Source of the DNA: Caballeronia sp. SEWSISQ10-4 2
Lineage (GTDB): Bacteria > Pseudomonadota > Gammaproteobacteria > Burkholderiales > Burkholderiaceae
DNA: 64,000 nt
Direction: 5' to 3'
Assembly (NCBI RefSeq): GCF_030464885.1
Contig: NZ_JALPRJ010000028.1
Span: 43,826 to 107,825, forward strand
In this document: positions 25,012 to 34,650 of the stretch, one piece after another
Numbering within the stretch: the stretch's first letter is position 1
Layout of the letters: the number at the start of each line of letters is the position of its first letter
Translations under genes and position numbers: made by a program
Notes under the pieces: model-generated
What the model saw: only the letters and a program-made list of their open reading frames with translations
The model's database searches: none
Told to the model about the DNA's origin: nothing

Positions 25012-26226
25012 GTGATCGGCAACGTGATTCGCAAGGGGACCGATGGCATCGCCGACTTCCTTAAACTGGAATCGGCGGGTGGTTTGCTGCTTGTGGCTGC
25101 AGCCGCGCTCGCGCTGATTTGCAGCAACTCCCCGCTTCGTCAAGCGTACGACGATCTGCTGAAAATCCCTGTGGAGATGCGCTTTGGATCGTTCGCGCTC
25201 GCGAAGCCGCTTTTACTGTGGATCAACGACGGTTTGATGGCCATCTTCTTCCTCCTGGTCGGACTGGAGGTCAAGCGCGAGGTGATTGAAGGTGAGCTGT
25301 CCACGCCTGCACAAATAGTGCTGCCCGTCGTTGCCGGGGTAGGCGGAATGGTAGTACCGGCACTCATCTATTTCATTTTTAACAGGGGAAATGGCGCGGC
25401 CTTGAACGGCTGGGCGATTCCCACGGCCACCGACATTGCATTTGCGCTCGGCGTTCTTTCCCTGCTCGGCAAGCGGGTCCCGGTGTCGCTCAAAATATTC
25501 CTGACCGCCGTGGCAATCGCCGACGATTTGGGCGCAATCGTCATCATTGCGCTGTTTTATACCGCCGAGCTTTCCATCGCAATGCTTTTTTTGGCGGCCG
25601 TGGCCATAGCCGTTCTGATCGCCTTGAACCTGCAAAAAGTCACGCGCATTGCGCCTTACGTCATGGTCGGCGTCATCTTGTGGGTATTCGTTCTGAAGTC
25701 CGGCGTTCACGCAACGCTCGCAGGCGTTGCGATCGCTTTCGCCGTGCCATTGAAGACGACGGACGCACAAGGCGCGGCGCCGCTACACCAGCTTGAACAC
25801 AGTCTCCACCCCTGGGTGGCATTCGGTGTGTTGCCGGTCTTCGCTTTCGCCAATGCCGGCGTCTCGTTCACCGGCGTTACGCTGACCACGCTGGCAGAGC
25901 CACTGCCGCTTGGTATCGCCGTGGGCCTTTTCGCCGGAAAGCTCGTCGGTGTTTTCGGGGCGAGCGCCATGCTGATTCGACTTGGTCTGGCCAAGCTTCC
26001 CGAGGGCGCCGGTTGGCTCCAACTGATCGGTGTTGCCGCGCTGTGTGGCGTCGGCTTCACCATGAGCCTGTTCATCGGCTCACTTGCCTTCGACGGCCCC
26101 GGCTATTTCACACCCCTCCGGTTAGGCGTGATCGCGGGTTCAACGCTGTCGGGTGTTACCGGTTATCTGTTGCTCAGGTTCGCGCCAGGTCATTCCAGGG
26201 CAACTCCATCGCGTACGGCTAACTAA
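25012..26226 (+). CDS. nhaA: NhaA-type Na+/H+ antiporter
   Basis: 404 residues, close to the usual NhaA length. Recognisable blocks are ESAGGLLLVAAAALALICSN, the TATDIAFALGVLSLLGKRVP motif and AIADDLGAIVIIALFYT, which has the two adjacent Asp residues essential for ion binding. The C-terminal half ends GFTMSLFIGSLAFDGPGY. It exports Na+ (or Li+) in exchange for two protons at the inner membrane and controls pH and salt tolerance. The start is GTG at 25012, with no strong ribosome site; the product then aligns with other NhaA N-termini. It is 27 bases from gltS. Confidence 0.93.
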   Translation: MIGNVIRKGTDGIADFLKLESAGGLLLVAAAALALICSNSPLRQAYDDLLKIPVEMRFGSFALAKPLLLWINDGLMAIFFLLVGLEVKREVIEGELSTPAQIVLPVVAGVGGMVVPALIYFIFNRGNGAALNGWAIPTATDIAFALGVLSLLGKRVPVSLKIFLTAVAIADDLGAIVIIALFYTAELSIAMLFLAAVAIAVLIALNLQKVTRIAPYVMVGVILWVFVLKSGVHATLAGVAIAFAVPLKTTDAQGAAPLHQLEHSLHPWVAFGVLPVFAFANAGVSFTGVTLTTLAEPLPLGIAVGLFAGKLVGVFGASAMLIRLGLAKLPEGAGWLQLIGVAALCGVGFTMSLFIGSLAFDGPGYFTPLRLGVIAGSTLSGVTGYLLLRFAPGHSRATPSRTAN

Positions 26227-26253
26227 TCGGTCTTTCGACTGGAGAAGAGCATC

Positions 26254-27453
26254 GTGACCCTCGACACTCTCGAAACGCTGATGGCCGCTTCCCTCGTTCT
26301 CTTGCTTGGGCGGCAGATTCTCGCCAGGACTCCGATACTGCGAACTTACAGCATCCCCGAGCCGGTCGTCGGCGGGCTGCTGGTAGCGGTCCTGGTTTTC
26401 GCGCTACGCGCGGTCTTGAAAATCGACGTGCGTTTCGACACGACACTTCAAACGCCGCTGATGCTCACGTTCTTCGCCACCATCGGTCTCAACGCGGATC
26501 TTGGAAGCCTGAAATCCGGCGGGCGTTCCTTGATCGTGTTTCTGGGCGCCGTGGTCGGCTTGCTCGTGATGCAGAATGTGCTCGGTATTGGCCTTGCCTG
26601 GGCGTTGGGACAAGAGCGCTTGCTCGGCTTGCTCGGGGCGTCTGTGACCCTCTCCGGTGGCCATGGCACCGGTGCAGCCTGGGCGAAGGTGTTCGCGGAG
26701 CGTCATGGGCTCGCATCGGCGACGGAAATTGCGATTGCCTGCGCCACGTTCGGCTTGATCCTCGGAGGACTGATCGGTGGCCCGGTTGCGCGTTTTCTGA
26801 TCACACGCTATAGCCTTGTCCCCAACCCGGAATCCGATGTCGCAGGCATGAGCGGTTTTGAGCAACCCAAGGCTGTTCGCCCGATCACGGCGAATGCCTT
26901 CATCGAGACGGTGGCGTTGATCGCGGTTTGCCTGGCTGTCGGCTCGGTGCTTGCATCCTTGCTGGACGGCACAGCGTTCGAGCTACCCGCGTTCGTCTGT
27001 GTATTGTTCGTCGGTGTTGTTCTGCGCAATGGCCTTGCTGTGCGTGGCTGGTATCAGGTCTTCGAGGACGAAGTGTCTCTGCTGGGGAATGTAAGTCTCG
27101 GATTGTTTCTCGCGATCGCGCTAATGAGCCTGCGCTTAGGGGATCTCGCCTCGCTTGCGCTGCCGCTTTTCGCCATCCTGGTGGTGCAGGCGATCGCCAT
27201 GGCCATCTACGCCATTTTCGTCACCTTCCGGGTCATGGGGCGCAACTACGCCGCCGCGGTGCTGGCCGCCGGGCACTGTGGTTTTGGCCTAGGGGCAACG
27301 CCGACGGCGATCGCCAACATGCAGGCTATCACAGAGCGGTTCGGCCCCTCGCATCTGGCTTTTCTAGTGGTACCGATGGTAGGAGCGTTCTTTATCGACA
27401 TTGCGAACGCCATCGTCATCAAGTTGTTCCTGCTGCTGCCAATCTACGGATAA
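26254..27453 (+). CDS. gltS: GltS-type sodium/glutamate symporter
   Basis: 399 residues (usual length about 400). GTG start at 26254, with GGAG 14 bases ahead. The typical N-terminus TLDTLETLMAASLVLLLGRQ, the stretch YSIPEPVVGGLLVAVL, the loop SGGHGTGAAWAKVF and the second-half counterpart GHCGFGLGATPTAIANMQA are those of glutamate:Na+ symporters, with two inverted repeats. It imports glutamate using the Na+ gradient. Following nhaA after 27 bases it could share a transcript: NhaA extrudes the Na+ that GltS brings in. That operon link is inference. Confidence 0.93.
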   Translation: MTLDTLETLMAASLVLLLGRQILARTPILRTYSIPEPVVGGLLVAVLVFALRAVLKIDVRFDTTLQTPLMLTFFATIGLNADLGSLKSGGRSLIVFLGAVVGLLVMQNVLGIGLAWALGQERLLGLLGASVTLSGGHGTGAAWAKVFAERHGLASATEIAIACATFGLILGGLIGGPVARFLITRYSLVPNPESDVAGMSGFEQPKAVRPITANAFIETVALIAVCLAVGSVLASLLDGTAFELPAFVCVLFVGVVLRNGLAVRGWYQVFEDEVSLLGNVSLGLFLAIALMSLRLGDLASLALPLFAILVVQAIAMAIYAIFVTFRVMGRNYAAAVLAAGHCGFGLGATPTAIANMQAITERFGPSHLAFLVVPMVGAFFIDIANAIVIKLFLLLPIYG

Positions 27454-27477
27454 AGGATCGCCAAGCGGCGAACCTCT

Positions 27478-28089
27478 TCAATGTACACACGACACATAGC
27501 TGGTACGCGAATTGTAGTAAATGCTCACTCGACCGTTCTTAAGGTTGACCACCTTGTGGGAGCCCTTGCCGGCGAAGGTGTGCGACCAATATGTGCTGCC
27601 GCCGCCCCAGCCATAGAGACCACCCGGATAACGCGAATCATCTTTTGGCGCGACGATCGCGTATTGACTTCCCGGTGCAGCATTGTCGCCAGGGTTCGCG
27701 TAGACGAATAGCGCAGTCAGTTCTTCAACTGCAGGTAGCCGCATATGACGCTTCGCACAGTGATACAGCGCGTCGTGGTGGTCGTACCGCACTACTCGTG
27801 CCCCATTGAACGGGTCCGTGGCGCTCCTGTTCGCGCGTGGGACTTTTTTCTCCCACGGGAAGGTGTTTGTTACGGGGCGGCTAAAGCAAGTCTGGTCGTG
27901 GGAGAAGACGGTTGTGCCACCGCCACTCATTGGATAGGTCCCTTTAGGCATGCAGATTTCTTCCGCGGCTACCATCGCGTTCGCCCGTGCCGCTGTAGGC
28001 GCAAGACTCGAACTGAGAACGACTCCTGCAGTCAACAATGCGCGAGACAGCGCAAATCTCAGATTCCATTTTCCGCTGGCGTAAGTCAT
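27478..28089 (-). CDS. secreted protein with Lcl/DUF1566-like C-terminal domain
   Basis: 203 residues from the ATG at 28089. A signal peptide (cleavage near ARANAM) leads into a Cys-containing N-terminal part (EEICMPKG, DQTCFSRP) and a C-terminal domain with RLPAVEELTALFVY, GGGSTYWSHTF and VNLKNGRVSIYYNS...SCVH. The RLP.VEEL...YW...NG sequence order is that of DUF1566/Lcl domains, found in cell-surface proteins of uncertain role. An upstream TTG (28122) would lengthen the N-terminus by 11 residues. It faces gltS tail to tail across 24 bases. Confidence 0.65.
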   Translation of the reverse strand: MTYASGKWNLRFALSRALLTAGVVLSSSLAPTAARANAMVAAEEICMPKGTYPMSGGGTTVFSHDQTCFSRPVTNTFPWEKKVPRANRSATDPFNGARVVRYDHHDALYHCAKRHMRLPAVEELTALFVYANPGDNAAPGSQYAIVAPKDDSRYPGGLYGWGGGSTYWSHTFAGKGSHKVVNLKNGRVSIYYNSRTSYVSCVH

Positions 28090-28378
28090 AGCAGTCCGAT
28101 GATTGTGTTCGTGATCGGTCAAGGGCGCACGACCGGGATAGCGTCAGAAACCACGGCCGCATCGAGCGTTGGCCGCAGCCAAAAGGCTAGTAGACGCTTG
28201 CATCCCATGGCTTCAAGCTAGGTCTCTAAAAGGAGGAAGTAAACATCTTTTTATCGGTGTAATCGGCTAAGGGTAGCTACTTAAACGCCACTGGATTCCG
28301 GCCGTGCCCGATGTGCCGGATCTATCGGGCCCCAGTCTGCTTATCGTAGAATCGTATGTCCTTTTTCAGGAGACGCGC

Positions 28379-29470
28379 GTGGGCCTGAAGCGTGGAAGAC
28401 CAAGTCGATTCCATTTGCCGCGTCGGACGCGATCACCGTGGCACGCGCCGCGTGCACGCACGTTGTTCATGCGGCCCACGGCTTCCCCGCAACGCGTCCT
28501 GTTGCTTCGCTTTTACCTCGTGATCGGACTATGCGCGCTTGCCTTTGCCGTGGTGTATATCGATCGCGAAGGGCTGCGCGATGCAACCAAGCCGACACTC
28601 GGCGTGATCGACCTGATGTATTTCACAATGGTCACTGTCGCGACCGTGGGCTATGGCGACATAGTGCCCGTTACAGCCCGCGCACGCCTTATCGTCACGT
28701 TTCTTGTCATGCCGATACGCATCACGATCTGGTTTGTCTTTCTGGGCACGGCGTATCAATTCGTCATTCAACGCGTGCTTGAGGAGCTTCGCATGAAACG
28801 CCTGCAAAAGCGGTTGCAAGGCCACGTCATTGTGTGCGGCTTTGGACTTAGCGGCTCGGTCGCCGTTCGCGAGCTGCTTGAAAGCGGCGTGGATCCCGAT
28901 TCGATCATTGTGATCGACCAGCAGCAATCGGTACTCGAATCGGCGACAGCGCTGGGCGTCGCCGGCTTGCTTGGCGACCCGTCGCGCGAAGCCATCTTGC
29001 AACAGGCGGGGATTCGTTCCGCGAAGGCCGTCATAGTCGCGGTCGCCGATGACCCGACCGCAATACTGCTTACGCTAAGCGTCCGCAGCATCGCGCCTGA
29101 AACAAAGATTGTCGTGCGGATCAAGGAGCATGTGTTCCAACGGCAATTGCGGCAGGCAGGTGCGGACGTGATTGTGTCGTCGACCAAGATCGGCGGACTG
29201 CTACTGGCCGATGCGGTCGAAAGCCGCTACATTGTTCCGTTCGTCAACGACCTGCTGTCGGCGCGTGGACGCGTCACGCTGATGGAGCGACCCGCTGCGC
29301 CGCAGGAAGTTGGTCAAGTGACGAATACGGTGACGGGCATGCTCATAGTCGGGCTGGTCCGCGATGGCCGACTGTTTTCCTTCTACGAGGACGCGCCGCG
29401 CACAATTGAAGAAGGCGACGTGCTGATTGTGATGCAGTCCGCCCGCGCGCCTCGGGCCGAGCAAGCCTGA
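28379..29470 (+). CDS. potassium channel with TrkA-N (RCK) domain
   Basis: 363 residues from a GTG at 28379, chosen because AGGAG stands 6 bases ahead; an internal ATG at 28469 is the alternative. Two membrane segments flank the pore TVATVGYGDIVP. The cytoplasmic part starts HVIVCGFGLSGSVAVRELL, the GxGxxG Rossmann motif of TrkA-N/RCK domains that bind NAD or nucleotides, and ends in a TrkA-C-like domain (VLIVMQSA). Function is gated K+ conduction in the inner membrane, as in the Kch/MthK family. The N-terminal 35 residues are basic and of unclear role. Downstream lies the ABC transporter operon on the opposite strand. Confidence 0.88.
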   Translation: MGLKRGRPSRFHLPRRTRSPWHAPRARTLFMRPTASPQRVLLLRFYLVIGLCALAFAVVYIDREGLRDATKPTLGVIDLMYFTMVTVATVGYGDIVPVTARARLIVTFLVMPIRITIWFVFLGTAYQFVIQRVLEELRMKRLQKRLQGHVIVCGFGLSGSVAVRELLESGVDPDSIIVIDQQQSVLESATALGVAGLLGDPSREAILQQAGIRSAKAVIVAVADDPTAILLTLSVRSIAPETKIVVRIKEHVFQRQLRQAGADVIVSSTKIGGLLLADAVESRYIVPFVNDLLSARGRVTLMERPAAPQEVGQVTNTVTGMLIVGLVRDGRLFSFYEDAPRTIEEGDVLIVMQSARAPRAEQA

Positions 29471-29550
29471 CAGCGGCGTCGGAAATCAGATGCAGCGGAT
29501 CCGTTTGCCTTGGCGTGGGCACGGCGACGCGTCCCGAACGCCGCGCAACA

Positions 29551-30276
29551 TTAATGCAGGATCTTCGCGAGAAAATCTTTCGCGCGATCGGACTTCGGGT
29601 TCGCGAAAAAATCTTCCTTCTTGTCGTCTTCGACGATGAGGCCGTGGTCCATGAAGATCACGCGGTGCGCGACCTTTCGTGCAAAGCCCATTTCGTGAGT
29701 GACGCACATCATGGTCATGCCTTCCTGCGCGAGCTCGACCATCACATCGAGCACTTCGTTGATCATTTCAGGATCGAGTGCGGACGTGGGTTCGTCAAAC
29801 AGCATCGCGATCGGGTCCATCGACAGCGCGCGTGCAATCGCGACCCGCTGCTGCTGACCGCCCGACAGTTGACCCGGAAACTTGTCCGCATGCGCACGCA
29901 GCCCGACGCGATCCAGCAGCTTCAGCGCCTTCGCCGCGGCTTCGTCCTTTGAACGGCCAAGCACCTTGATCTGCGCAAGCGTCAGGTTTTCAGTGATCGA
30001 CAGGTGCGGGAACAGTTCGAAGTGCTGGAACACCATGCCGACTTTAGAGCGCAGCTTGGACAGATTGGTCTTTCGGTCGCCGACCGACTGGCCGTCGATC
30101 GTGATTGCGCCTTCCTGGAACGGTTCGAGGCCGTTCACCGCTTTGATCAGGGTTGACTTACCGGAACCCGACGGGCCACACACCACGACCACTTCGCCCT
30201 TTTTGACTTCCGTCGTGCAGCCGGTCAGCACCTGGAAAGGTCCGTACCACTTCGAAACATTGCTGATTGAGATCAT
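29551..30276 (-). CDS. polar amino acid ABC transporter ATP-binding protein
   Basis: 241 residues: Walker A GPSGSGKSTLIKAVNG, Q-loop GMVFQHFELFPHLS, signature LSGGQQQRVAIARAL, Walker B AMLFDEPTSALDPE and the switch His in MMCVTHEMGF. These place it in the GlnQ/HisP/GltL group of amino acid importers. The ATG at 30276 is preferred because family members begin MISISNVSKWYG; a start at 30288 adds four residues. It lies 41 bases after its partner permease. The transporter lacks a binding-protein gene here, so its ligand is unknown; the adjacent arginine/guanidino genes make a basic amino acid or guanidino compound plausible. Confidence 0.9.
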   Translation of the reverse strand: MISISNVSKWYGPFQVLTGCTTEVKKGEVVVVCGPSGSGKSTLIKAVNGLEPFQEGAITIDGQSVGDRKTNLSKLRSKVGMVFQHFELFPHLSITENLTLAQIKVLGRSKDEAAAKALKLLDRVGLRAHADKFPGQLSGGQQQRVAIARALSMDPIAMLFDEPTSALDPEMINEVLDVMVELAQEGMTMMCVTHEMGFARKVAHRVIFMDHGLIVEDDKKEDFFANPKSDRAKDFLAKILH

Positions 30277-30317
30277 CGTGAAATCCATTTGAGTAACAAG
30301 GCGACGGCATGCTTCTG

Positions 30318-30974
30318 TCACCGGTGCGCCTGGGCGAGTTGCGCCTGCTGCAACCGGCGTGCATACAGCGTCAGCGGGAAGCACATCGCGAAGTAGAGCA
30401 GGGCGACCATTCCGTAGATCGGAAACGGGCGAAACGCGGTATTGGTGATCATCGAACCGGTCTTCGTCAGCTCAATGAATCCGATGATCGACGTCAACGC
30501 AGTGCTCTTGACCACTTGCACCAGAAAACCGACGGTTGGCGCGACCGAGATCTTCTTCGCCTGCGGCCAGACAATGTAGCGCAATTGCTGGCCGAACGTC
30601 ATGCCGAGACTCGCGCCTGCCGCCCACTGGCCGCGCGGCACCGCTTCGACGCAGCCACGCCAGATATCGACGAGATACGCGCTGGTGTAGAGCGTCAGCG
30701 TGACGGTTGCGGCGACCCATGGCGACACCTCCACACCCAACAACGGCAGGCCGAAGAACGCAACGAACAACTGCATCACCAAAGGCGTGCCCTGGAACAG
30801 CTCGACGTAGAGCACTACCACACGGCGCAGCCATGGCAACGGCGAGACGCGCATTGCGAGCAGCAGGAGGCCGACCGCACCGCCGCAGACGAAAGCGATC
30901 AGCGAAAGCAGAACCGTCCAGCGCGCGGCGAGCAGCAGATTGCGCGCGATATCCCACAGCGTGAATTCGGTCAT
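30318..30974 (-). CDS. amino acid ABC transporter permease (HisM/HisQ type)
   Basis: 218 residues beginning MTEFTLWDIARNLLLAARWT. Membrane segments typical of the HisM family are present, together with VELFQGTPLVMQLFVAFFGL and the EAA-type loop SLGMTFGQQLRYIVWPQAKK, which contacts the ATPase. It forms half of the transmembrane heterodimer with the gene just upstream, whose stop it overlaps by ATGA (30971-30974). Confidence 0.9.
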   Translation of the reverse strand: MTEFTLWDIARNLLLAARWTVLLSLIAFVCGGAVGLLLLAMRVSPLPWLRRVVVLYVELFQGTPLVMQLFVAFFGLPLLGVEVSPWVAATVTLTLYTSAYLVDIWRGCVEAVPRGQWAAGASLGMTFGQQLRYIVWPQAKKISVAPTVGFLVQVVKSTALTSIIGFIELTKTGSMITNTAFRPFPIYGMVALLYFAMCFPLTLYARRLQQAQLAQAHR

Positions 30975-31720
30975 TGTGAGCGCTCCGTTGCGAGCGTCGG
31001 GGCGCGACGCCAGGTGAACCCTATCCGCTTGTTGCGCCCTGCTGCAGGCGTGCGTGGCGAGCGTCCCGCAAAAAGACCCCGGCCCAGCCGGTTCAGCAGC
31101 AGCCGCAAGACGATCGAGAGAAACAGATAGGTCGCGGTGACGATCAGATAGCTTTCGAACGAGCGGAAGTTGCGCGACTGGATGAAATTGGCCGCATACG
31201 TCAGGTCCGGCACCGAGATCTGCGATACCACGGCAGACCCAAGCATCACGATCAATACTTGGCTAAGGAGCGCCGGAAACACATTAGCGAGCGCCTGCGG
31301 CAGCACAACGTGACGGAACACCTGGCGTCCCTGCAAGCCCAGCGCCTGCGCTGCCTGCACCTGGCCACGCGGAATCGAGTCGATGCCGGCGCGGACGATT
31401 TCCGTTGCATAGGCACCGAGATTGACCGTCATTGCGAGGATTGCCGCTTGCATTTCGTCGATATGGATCCCGATACCCGGCAGCCCGAAGAACACAAAGA
31501 ACAACTGCACGATAAACGGCGTGTTGCGGATCAGCTCGACGTAACTGGCGACCAGTGTCCGGGCCCAGCGCGGCCCGGCGACGCTGACGCTTGCGCCCGC
31601 GACACCGACGAGCCCGCCGAGCACCGTCGACACCGCGGTAAGCCAGAGGGTGACGGCGACGCCCCGCGCCAGCATGCCAGCGTATATGCCGAAGCCGCTG
31701 AAATCGAATACGTAGGTCAT
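30971..31720 (-). CDS. amino acid ABC transporter permease (HisM/HisQ type)
   Basis: 249 residues from ATG 31720; the frame continues upstream but the added residues read as out-of-frame PotA-like sequence. Signatures are YVELIRNTPFIVQLFFVFFG and the ATPase-contact loop QALGLQGRQVFRHVVLPQAL. It is the first gene of the three-gene amino acid importer (two permeases and an ATPase). No substrate-binding protein lies upstream: the next gene is the ATPase of a separate PotABCD-type importer, 35 bases away. A shared transcript is possible. Confidence 0.9.
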   Translation of the reverse strand: MTYVFDFSGFGIYAGMLARGVAVTLWLTAVSTVLGGLVGVAGASVSVAGPRWARTLVASYVELIRNTPFIVQLFFVFFGLPGIGIHIDEMQAAILAMTVNLGAYATEIVRAGIDSIPRGQVQAAQALGLQGRQVFRHVVLPQALANVFPALLSQVLIVMLGSAVVSQISVPDLTYAANFIQSRNFRSFESYLIVTATYLFLSIVLRLLLNRLGRGLFAGRSPRTPAAGRNKRIGFTWRRAPTLATERSQ

Positions 31721-31755
31721 GGAATGTTGCTCATGGTCAGATAAGGCCGGTTGAA

Positions 31756-32829
31756 TTAATGAACGAGGCGCGCCGCGATCAGCTTGCAGGCATGCGCGGG
31801 CAATTCGGCCAGCACCGGCATTCCGAGGGCGAGGCCGGGCGTTTCGCGCGGCGTCGTGGCGGCGGTCAGCGAGAAGCCGGCGCACTCGATCGTCGCTTCG
31901 AGCGTCGCGCCGACGTCGCGGATAAATGTGACCGTACCCGCGAGATGGTTAGGATCACTAGTGGTTGACGCTGGCTTCACGCAGACATCTTCTGGACGGA
32001 TCAGAAGGCGGATGTCCCCGGTGGATTCCGGCACGTAGGAGGGATTAACCACGACGATCTGCTGGCCTCCCGGCAGACTCACGCCGCCGCGGCCGTCATG
32101 CGTGACCGGCAGGATGTTACCGAGCCCGATGAAGTCGGCGACGAACTCGCTCACCGGGTCCCGATAGATGTCGAGCGGCCTGCCCACCTGCGCAATGCGG
32201 CCTTTTTCCATCACGACGATCTCGTCGGCCATCGTCATTGCTTCGCGCTGGTCGTGCGTGACCATGATCGTCGTGATGCCCAGGCGTTGCTGCAGCAGGC
32301 GGATTTCGACCTGCATCGCTTCGCGCAGCTTGGCGTCAAGTGCGGAGAGCGGCTCGTCGAGCAGCAGCAGTTTCGGCGACGATGCGATCGCCCGCGCAAT
32401 CGCCACCCGTTGGCGCTGTCCGCCGGACAGTTGCGTGACCGGCCGGTTCGCCATGTGCGGCAACTGGATCAGGTCGAGCAGTTCGGCCACGCGATGGCCT
32501 TGCGCGGCCTTGCCGGTCTTTCGCAGCCGCAGCGGGTACGCGATGTTTTCGGCGACGCTCATGTGCGGAAACAGCGCGAGCGACTGGAACACCATGCCGA
32601 AATCGCGCTGGTTCGCCGGCAGATGGGTGATGTCGCGGCCTGCAAAAGTCACGCTGCCCGAGCTCGGCGTCTCAAGCCCCGCGATCATGCGCAGCAGGGT
32701 CGTCTTGCCGCAGCCGGACGGGCCGAGAAAGCAGACCAGCTTGCCGTCCGGGACGCTCAGGTCGACGTGGTCGACGGCGTACGCCGTGTTGAAGCGCTTG
32801 GTCACGGCCTGAAGTGTCAGATGAGTCAT
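31756..32829 (-). CDS. PotA-type polyamine/compatible-solute ABC ATPase
   Basis: 357 residues. Walker A GPSGCGKTTLLRMIAGLE, signature LSGGQRQRVAIARAIA, Walker B LLLLDEPLSALDAKLRE, the switch His in TIMVTHDQREAMTMADEI, and a C-terminal TOBE/OB domain (about 245-357) as in PotA and related osmolyte, iron and polyamine importers. The ATG at 32829 follows AAGGAA and aligns with the family start (MTHLTLQAVTKRF). Energises the PotB/PotC-like permeases encoded upstream. Its location beside the guanidinobutyrate genes suggests a cationic nitrogen substrate, but substrate specificity cannot be told from the ATPase. Confidence 0.9.
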   Translation of the reverse strand: MTHLTLQAVTKRFNTAYAVDHVDLSVPDGKLVCFLGPSGCGKTTLLRMIAGLETPSSGSVTFAGRDITHLPANQRDFGMVFQSLALFPHMSVAENIAYPLRLRKTGKAAQGHRVAELLDLIQLPHMANRPVTQLSGGQRQRVAIARAIASSPKLLLLDEPLSALDAKLREAMQVEIRLLQQRLGITTIMVTHDQREAMTMADEIVVMEKGRIAQVGRPLDIYRDPVSEFVADFIGLGNILPVTHDGRGGVSLPGGQQIVVVNPSYVPESTGDIRLLIRPEDVCVKPASTTSDPNHLAGTVTFIRDVGATLEATIECAGFSLTAATTPRETPGLALGMPVLAELPAHACKLIAARLVH

Positions 32830-32854
32830 GATAATTCCTTGGATTCTTGCGCGC

Positions 32855-33724
32855 TCAGAGTGCGACACCCTCGTCGCCGATCAGCTTTTCAAGCAGCCAG
32901 ATCAGTGCAAAGTCGATGGCAACGATAAAGACGGCGAACGAAAACACGGTCGGATCGAGCGACGACACCGTGCGACTGTAGAGCCACACGGGCAGCGTCA
33001 TGGTGTTGATGCCGTACAGGAAGAACGTCACCGTGAACTCGTTGAACGAGATGATGAACGCGAACAGCATGCCGGCCAGGATGCCGGGGCGCATCAGCGG
33101 CAACACCACATCGAACATGGCGCGGCGCGGGCTCGCACCCATCACGCAGGCGGCTTCTTCGAACTCCGGGCCGATCGACGCCGCCGAGGCCGCGCAGTTC
33201 TTCACCGTGAACGGCAGCGCGAGAATCACGTGCGCGATGATGAGCCGGAACACGCCGAGTTCCACGGGCAGCACGTTGAAAACCAGCAGCAGCGACAGCC
33301 CGAGCATCACCAGCGGATAGACGAGCGGCAGTGCAACGAGCTGCTCGACGGCCGACTTGCCTCGAAAGCGGTAGCGGCTCAACGCGTAGGCAGCGGGCAC
33401 AGAGACCAGCGTGGCGATGATCATCGTCGACACAGCGACGATCAGGCTCGTCGTCAATGCGGTACCCATGGAAAGCACGTCGCTTGCATCCGGTGAAACA
33501 AAGCTGTGCCATGCCGCGCGATACCATTGCAGGCTGTAGCCGGGTGGCGGGAATTCCAGCGTGTCCGACGCGCTGAACGACATCAGGATCATCGTGAGGA
33601 TCGGCAGCGCGGCAAGGAACAGGACAATGGCCGCGAGCAGCGCTGCGGGCCTGCCGAGCCGGCCCGGCATGGTCGCGGGCAGGATCCTCGCACGCGCAGG
33701 GAGTGAATTGACCGGGGTGCTCAT
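32855..33724 (-). CDS. PotC-type ABC permease
   Basis: 289 residues with six membrane segments; the first follows a short basic leader (about 27-47). The ATPase-docking EAA loop reads EFEEAACVMGASPRRAMFDV. The SFNEFTVTFFLYGIN segment is typical of PotC-type polyamine permeases. It pairs with the PotB-type permease encoded upstream and overlaps its stop by 4 bases (ATGA at 33721-33724). Confidence 0.9.
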   Translation of the reverse strand: MSTPVNSLPARARILPATMPGRLGRPAALLAAIVLFLAALPILTMILMSFSASDTLEFPPPGYSLQWYRAAWHSFVSPDASDVLSMGTALTTSLIVAVSTMIIATLVSVPAAYALSRYRFRGKSAVEQLVALPLVYPLVMLGLSLLLVFNVLPVELGVFRLIIAHVILALPFTVKNCAASAASIGPEFEEAACVMGASPRRAMFDVVLPLMRPGILAGMLFAFIISFNEFTVTFFLYGINTMTLPVWLYSRTVSSLDPTVFSFAVFIVAIDFALIWLLEKLIGDEGVAL

Positions 33725-34650
33725 GCGGACGGCTCCTTGAGACGTTGGGTGCGGCGCACGAGGCTCTGCGAGATCGCCATGACGGTGAGCGTCGCGACCA
33801 TCAGCACTACGCCGGAGGCCGATGCAGCCGGCCAGTTCAGCAGCGGTGAGACCTCGTCGTGCACGAGTACGGCGAGCATCGGCACGCGCCGGCCGCCGAG
33901 CAGGAGAGGCACCGCGAACGCGCTTGCGTTGTAGGCGAACACGAGCAGCGCGCCGGAAACAAGCCCGGGCATCGCGAGCGGCAGCATGACGTGACGCAGC
34001 GTTTGCCAGCGCGTTGCGCCGAGTGTTGCAGCGGCTTCTTCATACGAAAGGGACACGGCGCGCATTGCACTCGACAGCGGCAGCACGGCGAGCGGAAACG
34101 CGGTCTGGATCAAACCAAGCAGCACACCATGCTCGCGATAAAGCCATTGCATCGGACGCTGAATCACGCCGCTTGCGAGCAATGCGTGATTGAGCAAGCC
34201 TGCCGGGCCGAGGATCACGAGCCAGCCATAGCCTTGCAGCAACAGATTGACGAGCAGCGGCAGCAGCACGCCCGCCAGCAGCAAGCGCCGCGCGAGCCGC
34301 GACTCGGTGCGCGCCATCGCGAGCGCGACCGGAATCGCCAGCAGCACCGCGCACACCATGCTCTGAAACGCGAGCCGCAGCGTGAGCCACAGCGCCTTCA
34401 GGAAATACGAATCGGCGAGGTTCGCGTAGTTCTGCAGCGTGAACCCGTGCCACTCGTCGCCCTGCGCACCGAAGCTCATGCGCAGGACCACGAGCGCCGC
34501 CGCCGCGAGCACCGCGAGAAACGCAAGGATCGGGGCGAGCAGCAGCCATGGCCGTGCATGGGCCATCGCGGCGGTCGAAGCAGGGGCAACCGGCTGGTCC
34601 GGCGCCCCCGGTCCGGCGCGGTGCGAGGAGAGTTCGGCCATCGTGGTCAT
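33721..34650 (-). CDS. PotB-type ABC permease
   Basis: 309 residues from the ATG at 34650; the open frame continues for more than 200 codons upstream but lies antisense-free in another frame of the binding-protein gene, so the longer form is rejected. The N-terminus is a cytoplasmic leader, then the first membrane segment (LLLAPILAFLAVLAAAALVV). The EAA loop is YEEAAATLGATRWQTLRHVM. Its ATG overlaps the binding-protein stop (34647-34650), so translation of the two is coupled. Confidence 0.9.
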   Translation of the reverse strand: MTTMAELSSHRAGPGAPDQPVAPASTAAMAHARPWLLLAPILAFLAVLAAAALVVLRMSFGAQGDEWHGFTLQNYANLADSYFLKALWLTLRLAFQSMVCAVLLAIPVALAMARTESRLARRLLLAGVLLPLLVNLLLQGYGWLVILGPAGLLNHALLASGVIQRPMQWLYREHGVLLGLIQTAFPLAVLPLSSAMRAVSLSYEEAAATLGATRWQTLRHVMLPLAMPGLVSGALLVFAYNASAFAVPLLLGGRRVPMLAVLVHDEVSPLLNWPAASASGVVLMVATLTVMAISQSLVRRTQRLKEPSA